NCBI GenBank assembly: GCA_900073065.1
Contig: FJOG01000058.1
Location: forward strand, 14,280-78,279
DNA from: Phialocephala subalpina
Taxonomy: Eukaryota; Ascomycota; Leotiomycetes; Helotiales; Mollisiaceae
DNA length: 64,000 nucleotides
Direction of reading: 5' to 3'
In this document: positions 21,832 through 33,263 of the stretch, one piece after another
Layout of the letters: the number at the start of each line of letters is the position of its first letter
Position numbering within the stretch: position 1 is the first letter of the stretch
Position numbers and translations under genes: made by a program
Notes under the pieces: generated by a model
What the model saw: the letters and a program-made list of their open reading frames with translations, nothing else
Database searches by the model: none
What the model was told of the DNA's origin: nothing

Positions 21832-24437
21832 TCAATGCAAAGGTGTGTCACTGTAGCTATAAATGCATTTGGAAAATTGTAGCGCAAGTCTCTCATTGAG
21901 ATTTATTTGCAACGGCCGTTTGTCTGTCCATTTGGGCCAATTACTTGCTGGGTTTGCTGTATTTGAATTTGATGAAGATGCACCGTTTGCAATCTCCTTG
22001 GGTATGGATTGACCATCGCTCACGATGAAATTGCCATATACTTCTGATATTTATTAATTCTCTTCACTTCTAAATACGTGAGAGGAGTTTTTCAAGAGAC
22101 GGGAGCAAAAGATGGAAGCGTACTTCGAAAGGCAACCACAAAATCAGGCCCCTGATTGTCAGACGGGGGACCATAATAAGCCGAAGCATCTGATCCATGA
22201 ACGGCAAATGGAACAGAATACTGATAATGATATGCACTTTTGTTCGAGCCCGCAAATGCATTCGCAAGCCAGTAGCTTGGGCACACTGCTGCTGCTTCAG
22301 CGTACATGTTCTGAAGCACGTTAGCTCTTAGATCTCAGCTAATCTCCTGTCGGAATGCTCATACGTATCCTCGTTGCTGTTGTCCTATTCCAACCTGGCT
22401 GACATTGATGGCTGTCCCGGGGCCGTAACCATCCGTCTCGTACTTCGGGTCGTTCGGGTCGACGGGGTCGGGAGCGCTTTGGTAGACAGACAGGAGTTCT
22501 GCGACGTTGGCGTCCGAGAAGTTCGGGAAGTTGCTTTTGATCCGGGTGATGAGATCATTTTGCGTGGTGATCTTGGCTAGAACGGCGAGCGAGCCTTCAT
22601 TTGCGTTGTTCTATCGATCGTTAGTTTTAGATAGAGGTCAGAGAAAAGGCTCTTTGTGTCACCCCCATAAGCGCTCTCAACCCATTTACGCGGTGCTGAA
22701 ATAGCTGCGCACTCGGTAATCCCCTGATATAGGTTCCATCTGTAACTAGAATAAATACCCTTCAAAATCTTGTGAGTCGAAATCAATTAGGTCGGGTTGC
22801 TCTATGTGGAGTTGGAAGGTTGGTCGAAACTAAATTACTGGCATATTGCAATGTCGGAGAGACTTTGGCAACCAAGCAGTCAAATACTTTTCCTGTCGAA
22901 GGACAGCCAGCAGATCTAGCAAAATCGTAATAATGCTGCGTAGGAATTGGATCGCTGAAGTTTTGTTGTGGTGACAGGAATGGAGACGCGGATATCAGCT
23001 GGAAATTGAGGAAATATTAGCTATGCTGCTCAGTCCACTAGCATGACTTCGGACCAGTGGTTTGTACGATGATGGATCCGAAAACTTACGTTCCTGAACA
23101 ACATCGTCCCAATGGAACCATCTTGCGCTGTAGCATGCAACATAACGGAGCCTCCCCCTGCTGATTCTCCAGCGATAGTGACGCGATAAGGGTCGCCTCC
23201 AATTAAAGCAATGTATCGTTGCACCCACTACAATGCAAAGTTTTGGTCAAGTAGACCGGCATTCGGCTCACCGCGAGCATTGATCTCCGCTGAAGATGGA
23301 AACCCAAAAGCACCGAGCTGAATCGTCGGAGTCGGTTGAGCGAACTCTCAGACGTTGACACCTCTTGAACTTTTGAAGGGAAGACATACCCGATATTGCA
23401 TGGTGACAGCAATTAATTGATTTTCATTCGTGTTGATGAATGCGGATACATCTTGCGAAGCATCTCCTTGCCCATAGCCACCTCCATAAATAGCTACCAA
23501 GACAGGCATATTAGTTCTGTCTGAAGGCACATATACATTGAGGAATAAACAGTCCTCATTACCAGGCCAGAAGGGAGCACCTTGAAATTGAGAGAAGGAT
23601 TGAGGACAAGCGGATCCAAATGCATTGGCGATGACGGCTGTGCGATTGGTGGTCGGGGCTTTTGGTGCTTGCCATCGAAGTGTTCCAAGCGGTCAGGGTG
23701 TCCAATAAGTCATTCAATCAGTTATCGGTTGAAGGTAGACCCTCAATTGAATGACTGATTATAAAGGGCCCAATTAAATAATTGACCGTAATCAACTGAT
23801 TAAGTATTAATCAGTTGAAAATGGGACCAAAAAGTTATATTACTAATAAAAACTTAAAAATATACTCGCAAAATCTAATAGCTTATTTATACTTTAAACT
23901 CTTTTAAGTATAATAGACTTTTATAGCTATAACTATAAGTATTCTTAAAGCATTTCGGAGCTATTTTTAAGTCTTAAGATTTAGAGACTTTGCTTTTAAA
24001 TTCTCGACTTTTTAAACAACTTTAGCCTTAAAATAGCTATATTTATACCTAAAAATAGAGTATTCCGAGGCTCTCTAACCAATCAATTACTAATCAATTG
24101 AGTAAATAGCCAGCTGATTGATTGATTTAATTTAGAATGGTCAACTGAATGGCTTTAACTGACGAATGATCAGTTGACTGATCAGTTAATTAACTTATTG
24201 GACAGCCTGCAAGCGGTGGAGAAGCGTACCGAATCCTATGCAGAGTCAACACTGCACCAACCCTTGAGTACCATGAGAAAGGCCAACAAACCATTTCCAG
24301 ACATTCAATCCTGTCGTCATATTCGCGAGGCCCGTGTAGATCCCATACCCAAGATCAATCGTAAGTCCTTGAGCATGATTAGAGCTGACGAAACAGAGCA
24401 GGCTCGAAGCGACGAGCAGAAATGGCTGGATAGTCAT
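21832..24437 (-). pseudogene. Secreted type-B carboxylesterase/lipase, split by a MITE
   Basis: Relic of an alpha/beta-hydrolase of the COesterase family, which hydrolyses carboxylic esters outside the cell. The N-terminus at 24437 is a signal peptide (MTIQPFLLVASSLLCFV). After an intron, the canonical GIRYASPPLGTLRWQ reads through once the inserted 23694-24209 element and one copy of its target duplication are ignored. SACPQSF, NEDCLFLNVYVP, the oxyanion-hole region IYGGGYGQG and the nucleophile elbow TIAGESAGGGSV follow. The far C-terminal exon ends PASNWPKWTDKRPLQINLNE. Other lesions are a missing base near 23270 (INAR/GEPNAG), and CAG to TAG in AL-stop-WVQRYIAL near 23229. So the gene is dead by at least three events. 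Confidence 0.88.
23694..24209. mobile_element. hAT-type MITE inserted in the carboxylesterase
   Basis: A 516-bp non-coding element. Its ends are 17-bp inverted repeats differing at one base: CAGGGTGTCCAATAAGT on the left and the complement of CAGGCTGTCCAATAAGT on the right. It is flanked by an exact 8-bp target duplication, CAAGCGGT, at 23686-23693 and 24210-24217. Eight-bp duplications and CAG-type ends are typical of hAT transposons. The interior is AT-rich with repeated CAATCAGTT/CAACTGATT-like motifs near both ends. It cannot move without a transposase from elsewhere. Confidence 0.92.
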
Positions 24438-25006
24438 CGTGATCTTTCTGTCACTAAACGATCACCGACTCCAGAAGTTCGAAGTTCGAGGAGGTTAAAT
24501 GAGGGACTGCTGCTGGCTTTGCACTTGCACAATCAGCCTCATGCCCACTTCGTTTACCGAAGTCGGGTAAAAAGGCGGCAATGTAAAGTTTCGGCACTTC
24601 TCTGGACCCTACATTCTAGTATGATAGTGATGGAAGCCTCTCTGAAGTTCCTAGACTCCAATACTGGTACATGATAATCCCTGTGGAGGCCAAATTGGGA
24701 GGTAGCTGCCTGGCATGGTCACGTGGAAACGAGACAACCCCCATTCCAAACAACTCGAGCTTGACTCAAAAGCACTTACAAGAGACTTCTTGTCTCTGCG
24801 GACCGACATATGCACAGTAAAAGTAAACACCCAATTCAGTTTTATTCTCGACACAATTCCTCCTGTTCAATTATTCTCACTTCCCGTACGCAGACCTCGT
24901 CAACTCATCCCTAGAATCCTCCTAGTCTTACTTACCAACCATGTTCCCGAGTGCCGTTCCTTGAACATATGATCAATAGGAATCTTGCAACAAATTCACC
25001 ATATCT
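24438..25006. other. Intergenic
   Basis: Upstream of the carboxylesterase relic and downstream of the DHA1 transporter. No gene recognised. Confidence 0.5.
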
Positions 25007-26844
25007 TCAGTTCGCAAGCGCAAATCTGCTCCTACGCCGAAGCCCTTTCCCGTACCTGAAAAATATATATCTGTATCGAGGTCATTTATAATTCGAAGCG
25101 TCGTTAGTAAATATGCTTACGGAAAGGGAACCATTGCTAGCGTAATGAAAGCTAATACCGCTGTTGCCCAGTCATATCCAAGCTTGTTGTACACTATCAA
25201 ATAGATTTAGTACATGGAATCTCATGTCCTTGGACGTACGTTACTTACTCTGAATCCCGAAAAGGGGAAATATAGCACCAAAACAACTTCTTGTAAAGCT
25301 GTTGGCTGCAAGTCCGCTGGCAGCATATAGAGGATAAGCGTCAACCAGAAATGTCCAAGTCCCCGAGAAGGACAGGAAGATGCTGCATCAAAAAATGTTA
25401 GCTTTTCTGAGTCAGAAAATAGGAACCATTTGTACTTACCCCATGCCAAAAACTCCGCTTGCTATTATTGGCACAATGTAATGTACCGTTTCGTATGTCG
25501 TGAAGCCAAAGAAGAATAGCCCAACAGGAACAAGCACTGCTCCTGCTATGACTTGAGGCAAGCGAAACTCTGGCTGGCCCTTTCCATCATCATTTTCTGT
25601 TCTCTTTGCTTTCTCAATGAAACGCAAGTACTGGCTCTGCCAATAGGATGTTGTTGCGATACCACAAAGTATCCCGACTGCTAGTCCCAAGAATGTGAGG
25701 CCAACCTGCCATAGATTGAAGCCATGATTGTTTGCGAAGACCAATGGGAATGCCCCGAAGAACAGGTACAGGATTCCAAGGAGGACTGCAGAGTGAAGAC
25801 AAAGACAGAGACACATGGGCTCAAGGACCAGCATTTTGAATGGCCTGAGAAGTGACCGAAGTACGGTGTTCAGGACCGTGCCTTTGGGTACGAAGTCGCT
25901 CCTGATATGGTACCGATGATCATTCTTCTCCTTTCTCAATTTCTCGACTCTGAGACGAAGGACGACAGGTCGGTATGTCTCCGGCACAAAGAAGACGGTT
26001 GCTATGAGACCAATGCTTGTCCAAATTAGCATGAAGTAGTAAGTCCAATGCCAAGTTGCATAATAGTTGATGAAACCACCAATTATCGGGCCCATTTCTG
26101 GGCCCATAAATTGGATCCCAGAATAAATCGTCATCGGGAGTTGAAGCTCGTGGTGCTCAAACAGATCACCTGCATTTGCTCCAGCCACGCTGAGGAATGC
26201 GGCGCCTGAAAGCCCACCCAGTAGTCGGGCAATGATTATAGTCTGTACATTCTTGGCAAAGACGCAGACAATCAGCCAAATCACGCTGAACAGGAGAGAG
26301 ATAACGTAGATTGGTCGTCTTCCGTAGAACTAGGCAAACTTAGCAAAGGGAAAATTATTGGAAGAGTGTAAGTACCTCCGATAAAGGTGACAGAAATAGA
26401 GGAGAGATTCCCATCCCAAGAATGAAAGTTGATAACCCAACGGTTGCCATCAGCTCCGAGCAGTGAAATTCGGTTGTTATTTGAGTATATGTTGCAGTAT
26501 ATATTGCAGAATCGCAGGCACTACCTTGTAAGTAAGTTTGTTCTCTGGAGTATGGACTCTTGGAAACCGGAGACTTACACAGATGCCGAGCTCAGAGAAA
26601 CAATTACCATAATGGTCCATTTCTTCAACTCGCTAAAGGTTTTCGGATTCTCAGGATCATCCCTCTCTCTGAACTGTACCTCGAATTCATCATCTCCATT
26701 ACTTGCAAAAGGAACCTCAATCTTATCCGGTGAGTTAGACGTGCTTCCAGGACTCGGCATAGCTTCCATTTGGCGAACGAAGTCACCATTGAATCTCCTC
26801 AAAGTATGGTTCCCGCTTTCAGAATCGAGGGTTCGAGAGGACAT
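25007..26844 (-). CDS. MFS transporter, DHA1 (drug:H+ antiporter, 12 helices)
   Basis: Plasma-membrane multidrug or polyamine exporter of the DHA1 type. Exons begin at 26844, 26520 and 26329, with later short exons ending at the stop at 25007; joins are in phase and free of stops. The N-terminus is hydrophilic and contains the family motif DDPENPKTFSELKKW just before helix 1. VACDSAIYTATYTQI, LSPLSEFYGRRPIYV (motif A), IARLLGGLSGAAFLS and GPEMGPIIGGFINYYATWHW follow, and the C-terminus reads VPFPYIFFRYGKGLRRRSRF. The start used is the ATG giving MSSRTLDSES. Neighbours do not suggest a substrate. No lesions. Confidence 0.9.
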
Positions 26845-27590
26845 TGCGTGTAGAGTACAAACGAACGGAATGTCGAGACAAAATCGATAACGCCACTGTG
26901 GTGTTGTCAAAAGGAAGAAGGTGTTGTACAGTACTTTATTTGATTATGTTCATTGGGTTAAATAAACTTCAAATCTACAAGCAGCCGAGTGATTCCATTT
27001 ATCATCATGATTTCGCCGAAGAGTAGTGGCTCCACTTTGTCGGCGTTAATAGGAGATTTACCTCTTTGCATTAACCGAGGGAGCACTCGATTAAGCAGGA
27101 AAGATTTCCGCTTTAGGCGAAATTTAAAGCTCCCTGACTTTGTACTTTGCATAATAAATATCCTTTGAAAAGTTACTTTACTAATAATTGAAATTGATTG
27201 AAGAGCAGCTTAGAAACCAACTCTCCAACCTTTTATACATATCCCCTTTAAGAAGTCTGTATACATGTTGTGTATTTGGCTACTAAGAAGAACTACCACC
27301 TGTCGCTACTGTAGAGAGGCATCATGTCGCTCTCGACTTTGCGAATCCACGCAGAATCTCTCGTCCTGAAAGTGTGAAGTAAAATTCAAGTAGCGAAGGT
27401 GAAAAAACTCTAATTTGCTTGATAGCATTCGAATGATAGACCTTATATCTATCTAAAAACTCTATGTAACAAATAGACAATACCGAAGAAAAAATCGACC
27501 AGGTTTATGAACTCAAAGCAATGCCCAGTATCCTATCATCTAACCCCCCCAAAACATATCTGAAACCCATGGCTAACGTCTAGGGTGCTC
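26845..27590. other. Intergenic
   Basis: 746 bp between the DHA1 start and the RTA1 stop. No gene, repeat or RNA recognised. A C-rich patch near 27545-27552 is unremarkable. Confidence 0.5.
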
Positions 27591-28678
27591 TTACGAAGAG
27601 CTTCTAAGTTGCTCCACGGCCATCAACGAAATCACTTCCTTGCTAGCTCCTGACGAGGAAACTGGCTCATACTCAAGATTGTTGAACTTGTTCTGGAAAC
27701 CAAAGCCGGGGTGGAAGAAAATTAGAGCGAAGACTGCGACAGTGATCATGCTGAACCAATCGATTAGCTCTGAAGGTAATTCTCCACACAGGTACAACTT
27801 ACCAAGACTCAAGAATGATGAACGGAGTTTCCTCTCTCATTAACTTGTTGTTCCATCCTCCGCCCAATTCAATCACTCGGTATACGCATCTCGTAAAGAT
27901 TGTCATGAACGACACGATCAATGCCCACAAAAAGCCTTTGAATCTCGTGCTGGCTCTGAGTTTTTTGAATCCGGGGTTCTTCCAGCTCTGATATCTTCTC
28001 ACTCGAATCGCAAAGTCAATACAGGCAATGGCAAAGAAAATCAAGGATATAATTTGAATGATAAGACCAGCGAGCATAAGGTGGTTGCCGAGTTCCATGG
28101 TGGATTGCTTGGTTGCCGAGGATGCGACGCCACCGCCCGCGCCTTGGAGTGAGAGAGATATGATATCGCAGTTGATAAAGAAGCGCGTGTACCAGACTGG
28201 TCGGACTCTGGAGACTTCTTCGCCGTAGACAATGACTCTGGAACTTCATTAGAACTTGCGATCTTGCATGTGAGAGGTGGACTTGCATTCGTGAAAGGCA
28301 GAGATATATTCCTGCTGAATAGAAAGCCGGCGCCGTAGTAAGACTGACGATCTGGACAAGGAAACTGCGCCAATGGTAAGTAAAATACAAAAAATCTGTT
28401 AGAATTGGAGTTTGGAATGCTTACGTGCTCAAGCGATATGGGTTATTGTGCATGAGAATTCTTCCCAAGTACCCCACAACTTCTGAACTTGAGCCTAACA
28501 ACATAGCAATCATAAAGGTCCAAGTTTTGTATTTCCATCCCAGAACGAGATGGCCAACAGACGAGAGACCAAAGAGTCCCATGAAAATGACACTTGCCGC
28601 CACACTAGGCGCGTAGCCAAGGGGAGACCCATCAGAAGGACAGCCTGGTCCTATTTGTTTACATGGAATATCTGCCAT
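27591..28678 (-). CDS. RTA1-like seven-helix membrane protein
   Basis: Member of the RTA1/lipid-translocating exporter family linked to resistance to toxic lipophilic compounds and sphingoid-base movement. Four exons start at 28678 (MADIPCKQIGPG). They are joined by introns at about 28429, by a GC-AG intron at 28286-28238, and by one at about 27811-27762. Family landmarks are YAPSVAASVIFMGLFGLS in helix 1, EVVGYLGRI in helix 2, FLVQIVSLTTAPAFYSAGIY, and the segment INCDIISLSLQGAGGG. Then come FTRCVYRVIELGGGW and the HPG near the end (FFHPGFGF). Length is about 300 residues, normal for the family. The GC donor GCAAGT matches the known minor splice class. No lesions. Confidence 0.9.
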
Positions 28679-29566
28679 GATGGAAGTGTTGCGCTTGAAA
28701 GAAGAATTCGATTGCCGACAGGAAATGAAAGAAGAGTATCACCTCTGATTTGTAAACAGTAACGAATGCTGAAAAAGTTATCAAGCAAAGGCGAAGTTGG
28801 CTGAATAATTTGGTGGACCACGGATAATAAATATATAGATAGATATGCCCTCATGAACTCAGGGTCTTGACCAAGGAACAAGACATGTTGAGAGAACTCA
28901 CCCAAAATACTTTGAACGGCTGAGGCTCATCATTCCTTGAGCATTCTTCTCATAGGCTAGACCGCAAAATCTTCCGCAATGAGTTTAGGGAGAACAAAGG
29001 AGATCGTTCCTGCGACTTGCAAGAGAACCAATCGAACGAGCCTCCCTTGAGATCATCGCGTGGCTGAATATGCATGCATGAACTCGCATTTGAAGGCGTA
29101 GACAATGAGATGATGCCGAAGGACGGAGCAAGGAGAGCTGGCAAGATTAGGGCGCGGATCACATGATATAAGCACTAGGCAGAACTGGGAACTTTTCGCG
29201 ACAGGGCTCTCCGTGGACCGGCCGTAAAATCGAGTGGAGAGGCTTACTAAGCATACGACGCCCCTTCATTTTGAAGCTGTCGTGATCTAACTTTCCCATG
29301 CCGTCGACCTAACGTTTCGTATTTTCAGCTCCATGGATTTAAGGTTGCCAAGCAGGTCAGTGCTGAGAGATTGCTGAAATCTTCAGCTGCGATGATAGAG
29401 TGATACGGGCAAGCCGTGAACAGGGACGGATTTGAAGAGCCGGATATAGCACAGAGCTTCTTTTGCAATTCATAAAAGCTTGGAGGCTGCATCTGGAAAC
29501 TTTCACGAAGACCGCTCAAGAACGCCATCCTGCCGGAGTTGCTCATTAAAGTTCAGGTGCATCAAG
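28679..29566. other. Intergenic, with one small secreted-type open frame
   Basis: 888 bp between divergent RTA1 and Zn2Cys6 genes, so it holds both promoters. On the minus strand a 70-codon frame, 29162-28950, starts with a signal-peptide-like MIRALILPALLAPSFGIISL and then has few features. I cannot tell whether it is real. Confidence 0.35.
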
Positions 29567-31176
29567 ATGGCCCGCCTTACCGGAAGAAGTAGAGGTTGTC
29601 AAACTTGCATCAAACGAAGGATAAAGGTAGGTACGACGCGAACATGCCGTTGATTCGTCGGAGACCAAATGCTAGTAAATAGTAGCTGATTAAAGATAGT
29701 GCAATGAGGAGACACCAGCCTGCTATCAATGCGTAAGTGCGGGCTGGGATTGTCCTGGTCCCGTTGAAGGTGTGATATTTGTCGACATGTCAGAAGGCGT
29801 CCGACAGAAGCGGACCCGACATACCTCCAGACCTTCCAATAAGAAGCTCCAGAATACACGAAAAAGCAATTCATCTCCAGACTCCACAGTAACAGCTCCA
29901 ATTTTGGATTCTGTCGAACGCGGGAACTTAATATTCCAAGCTTCGAAGCTTCCAACGTCGTATCAACCGAGTCGAGGAGACATATTCCGGGACCTGTACC
30001 TTGCCAACTTCATTTCCTTGCAAGATGCATCCATGCACCCCTGGATCAACCATTTACCGAAGCTTGCTTCTTCTTCCACAGGCCATTCGGAACTGTATGG
30101 GATCAGAGCAGCAACCCTTGCTTTGTACGCAAAACTCTCTCACAACCAAGATCTCGAGTTAGAGGCTGCCAAATGGTACTCAAAGGGCCTTGATGCTCAG
30201 CGAGAACAACTCCCATTGGCCGCGAAGTCTCAGAGTTATTCTCCATGCATTCACAAAGCGGTTGGGGCTGCCCTGATGTTTTCATATTTTGAATCCGTCA
30301 TATGTACTCTGCCAATGGGTTGGATGCAACATTACGCAGCAGCTATTAAGATGTTTGAAATTGCTGGGCCCGAGAACTGCCAAACCGGGCTGATGCACAT
30401 GTTCTTTTGCTCAATGAGAGTTGCTGCGGTAAGAAATCCGACCTCTCTGCCTTGAGACCTGCTGACGAGTTCAGTTCATAACAGCATTGACAGAAGATCA
30501 ACCCTCTGTTTTTGCCTCGATACTCTGGTGCACCGTTCCATTTCAGCAGACCGAAAAGACCCCATTTGACAAACTTGTCGACATCCTCTTGCAGTTACCG
30601 TCATGTCTCCCATACCGCAACGAAATGAGAAAGACTAGAAATTCTCATGTAACCACATCCGAATCTTTGAGAAGATACCTTGAGACCACTGCGAGCCATA
30701 TACTTAGTCAACTTGATGAATTTTGGCAAGAGAATAAGGACGCTATCGATCCTGACTACGATCAACGTCTCATCCAAACGATTACCTCTCATTCCTCAAA
30801 CAAAGTAGATGGTCAGCAGTCAATCCCATTTACGAGCCCTGCGAACGCCTACTTCACCTCTATGTACGATGCTGGGAGATTCATCACATTGGGCTTGTTA
30901 GAAGCAGCTTCTTTGGTGCCAAGTTTGTATAACCAAGCTGTCATTATGCATGGCGCTTCAATATTGAGTTCTGCTGTGTATTGCGAAACACAAGGACTCT
31001 TCAATGGCGTTTCTTTCTCGATGGTATTCCCCATCAAACTGGTCTGTTTGCTTTCGCCGTCTGAATTGCAAAGGTCACTGGCTCAAGATACGCTCTTGAA
31101 GTGGGGCTCTGAGAGGGGACTGTCTGGTATTTGTAAAGTTGCAGCACCATCGTATCTTGATCGGAGCCATGGATAG
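29567..31176 (+). CDS. Zn2Cys6 transcription factor
   Basis: Nuclear DNA-binding regulator. Three exons, 29567-29626, 29700-30428 and 30475-31176, give 496 residues. The zinc cluster is complete and split by the first intron: GCQTCIKRRIK, then CNEETPACYQCVSAGWDCPG, with the canonical C-x2-C-x6-C-x6-C-x2-C-x6-C spacing from residue 11. A basic linker (RQKRTRHTS) follows. The remainder resembles the fungal-specific factor domain 2 layout, with helical segments such as FFCSMRVAAFITALTEDQP and YFTSMYDAGRFITLGLL. It ends 67 bp before the end of the convergent alcohol dehydrogenase. Target genes are unknown; the neighbouring dehydrogenase is a natural candidate, by inference only. Confidence 0.9.
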
Positions 31177-31243
31177 CGGAAGCTTTGGGCTCGGGTTGAC
31201 GAGATAGTCATATTTGTGTGTAGTAGTACTTTGAGATCATAGG

Positions 31244-32212
31244 TTATTTGTTGGGTCGGGTGAATAACCTCCCATTGACCTCGCTTCTTTCCACACGCTT
31301 CAATCCCTCCACAACATCTGTGAACGGTATCTCCTCCAATACCGGATCTATTTGCCCCTTCGAAATCAACTCCAAGACTTGGCTAAACTCTGGAATGCTA
31401 GCGCCCAGCGAGCCACGAATTTGAATCCTCCGAGTGACAATAGCCAGGATCGAGAGCTCCATGGTTGGTACACCCATACCAACAAGAATGACACGACCTC
31501 CAGCTTTGACGGCCCTCACAGCTGCCGCCGTCGTAGTACCCACTCCTGCGAAATCGAGAATTGCATCAAACTTGACGTGCGGAACCTGATCGAAGCTGGA
31601 GAAACAGGCTTTCGCGCCTTGCTTAAGAGCTCCATCAAACTTCCTCTCATCGATGTCAATTCCGTAGACTGTCCCACCCTGAAGAGCAGCAACACGAACA
31701 CCATTCAGCCCCACTCCACCTAGTCCAATGACTGCCACCGTCTTACTTGAATCCACCTCTGCCTCATGAACAACAGCATGATATGCTGTGAGAATCGAAT
31801 CTCCGGCCACTGCCGCTTGCTCGAAACTGACATTGTCCGGAATTGGAACAACATATCTCGTCGCAACCGTCATGTATTCCGCATAGCCACCATCAAAGCC
31901 CATTCCGACAGCATTGTCCCAATCTGGCTCCTCTGTCGAATGACCTGGAAGACTGACAGCAACCCTGTCTCCGACAGCGAAACGTGTCACTTCAGATCCG
32001 ACCTTGTTGATGATTCCAGCTACTTCGTGACCGAGCGTGATGGGACGCTTTCGAACCCAGTCATCGACGTGACCACCGATTATGTGACAGTCTGTGTGGC
32101 ATAGTCCTGCTGCTTCTACTCGGAGTAGGACTTCACCAGCTTGAGGTGTGGGGATTGGGACATCCCGGAGCTGGAGGCCAGTCGCTGCATCTTCCCACTG
32201 GTATGCCTTCAT
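31244..32212 (-). CDS. Zinc-type alcohol dehydrogenase (MDR superfamily)
   Basis: Cytosolic NAD(P)-dependent alcohol dehydrogenase of the medium-chain family. One exon, 322 residues, with no intron. Catalytic zinc ligands are seen in GLCHTDCHI and GHEVAG. The nucleotide-binding fold has VAVIGLGGVGLNGVRVAALQ and the acidic GIDIDERK that favours NAD. The lobe that normally carries four structural-zinc cysteines is shortened here (SLPGHSTEEPDW, no Cys cluster), as in some fungal members that are only about 320-340 residues. Motif GFDGGYAEYM is typical. It converges on the Zn2Cys6 gene. Substrate cannot be read from sequence. Confidence 0.9.
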   Translation of the reverse strand: MKAYQWEDAATGLQLRDVPIPTPQAGEVLLRVEAAGLCHTDCHIIGGHVDDWVRKRPITLGHEVAGIINKVGSEVTRFAVGDRVAVSLPGHSTEEPDWDNAVGMGFDGGYAEYMTVATRYVVPIPDNVSFEQAAVAGDSILTAYHAVVHEAEVDSSKTVAVIGLGGVGLNGVRVAALQGGTVYGIDIDERKFDGALKQGAKACFSSFDQVPHVKFDAILDFAGVGTTTAAAVRAVKAGGRVILVGMGVPTMELSILAIVTRRIQIRGSLGASIPEFSQVLELISKGQIDPVLEEIPFTDVVEGLKRVERSEVNGRLFTRPNK

Positions 32213-33263
32213 TCTTGCGTTTAGAAAGCGTTAAGAAGACAGAGAACTGTAAGATTCGTGAGGCAACGTTCTTGTCGGATGTATAGCCTTTTCCAAACTC
32301 TAATATTCAAAAATATCGGGATTCCCCCAGCACTACCCCACACTGCCCATGGACCAGGCGCAAATATTCTTAAACCGCTCAAAAGCAGTCAAGATTGATG
32401 ATGTGTTTTTCGATGTTCAAGCAACAGATTAAAGAGATGAAATCGGAGTAAAAGATTCGTTCATTATGACGTGACTTGGATGTTTGAAAAATGTGAAGAG
32501 AACTGAAATATCTTGAGTTGGTGGTGACAGCCCCACATACTGTACTGTACCCCGCCCCCTGAATTTAGCGACCACAATTACGCGACCGTAGAGTCTAGGG
32601 GGCTTCGATAGGGGGAACATCGCTATGCGAAAATTTCAAACCACAACCATTCCTACCTACTTGCTATGCTGAAGGCTACCTCACGGTCCTCACGATTGCA
32701 GCTGCAGTGAATGAGAGAGAGGAATGTTTTGAAATGACCGAGCTTTTTGTTTGGGCTGAATAAATGGTGCTAAAAATTGCAAGTTCCGAAGACGACTAGC
32801 ATGGTTTCTCCCGAGTGCTCCGCCGAACTAACGTCTCTGGTACGCATGCTTCTGACCTAACATTACAAGTAGGCAGGAGGAATGGCATACTTCCACGGGA
32901 CACTCTTGGCGACCAACTCATCTACCAAACCATGAAGGTTCCCCAAAGTTGAATTTCACGGAACGATAGCAGGACCAACGAAAGCTTTCGTGAAAGTGAC
33001 TTTACTCCAGTATTTGAAAGAGACTTCCGCTGCCACAACAGCAGTATTTCCAGCCCCAACACAGCAACCTCTCCTACCATCTCAACTTGCAACGCCCCTT
33101 GCAACACTCTTATAATTTAAGTTGTGCTATTGGAAACCCGCTCGATGATGGTAACATTCCGTTCTCTTCTCCACATGGCGGTGGTGGCTTTGCCCAAAGC
33201 ACCATTCGACTCCGCAGGCGTCATATACACGGCAACAACTTACCCAAGCTCCCGATGCAAGTA
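32213..33263. other. Intergenic
   Basis: About 1 kb with no gene recognised. Scattered short frames lack family resemblance. It includes the alcohol dehydrogenase promoter. Confidence 0.5.
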
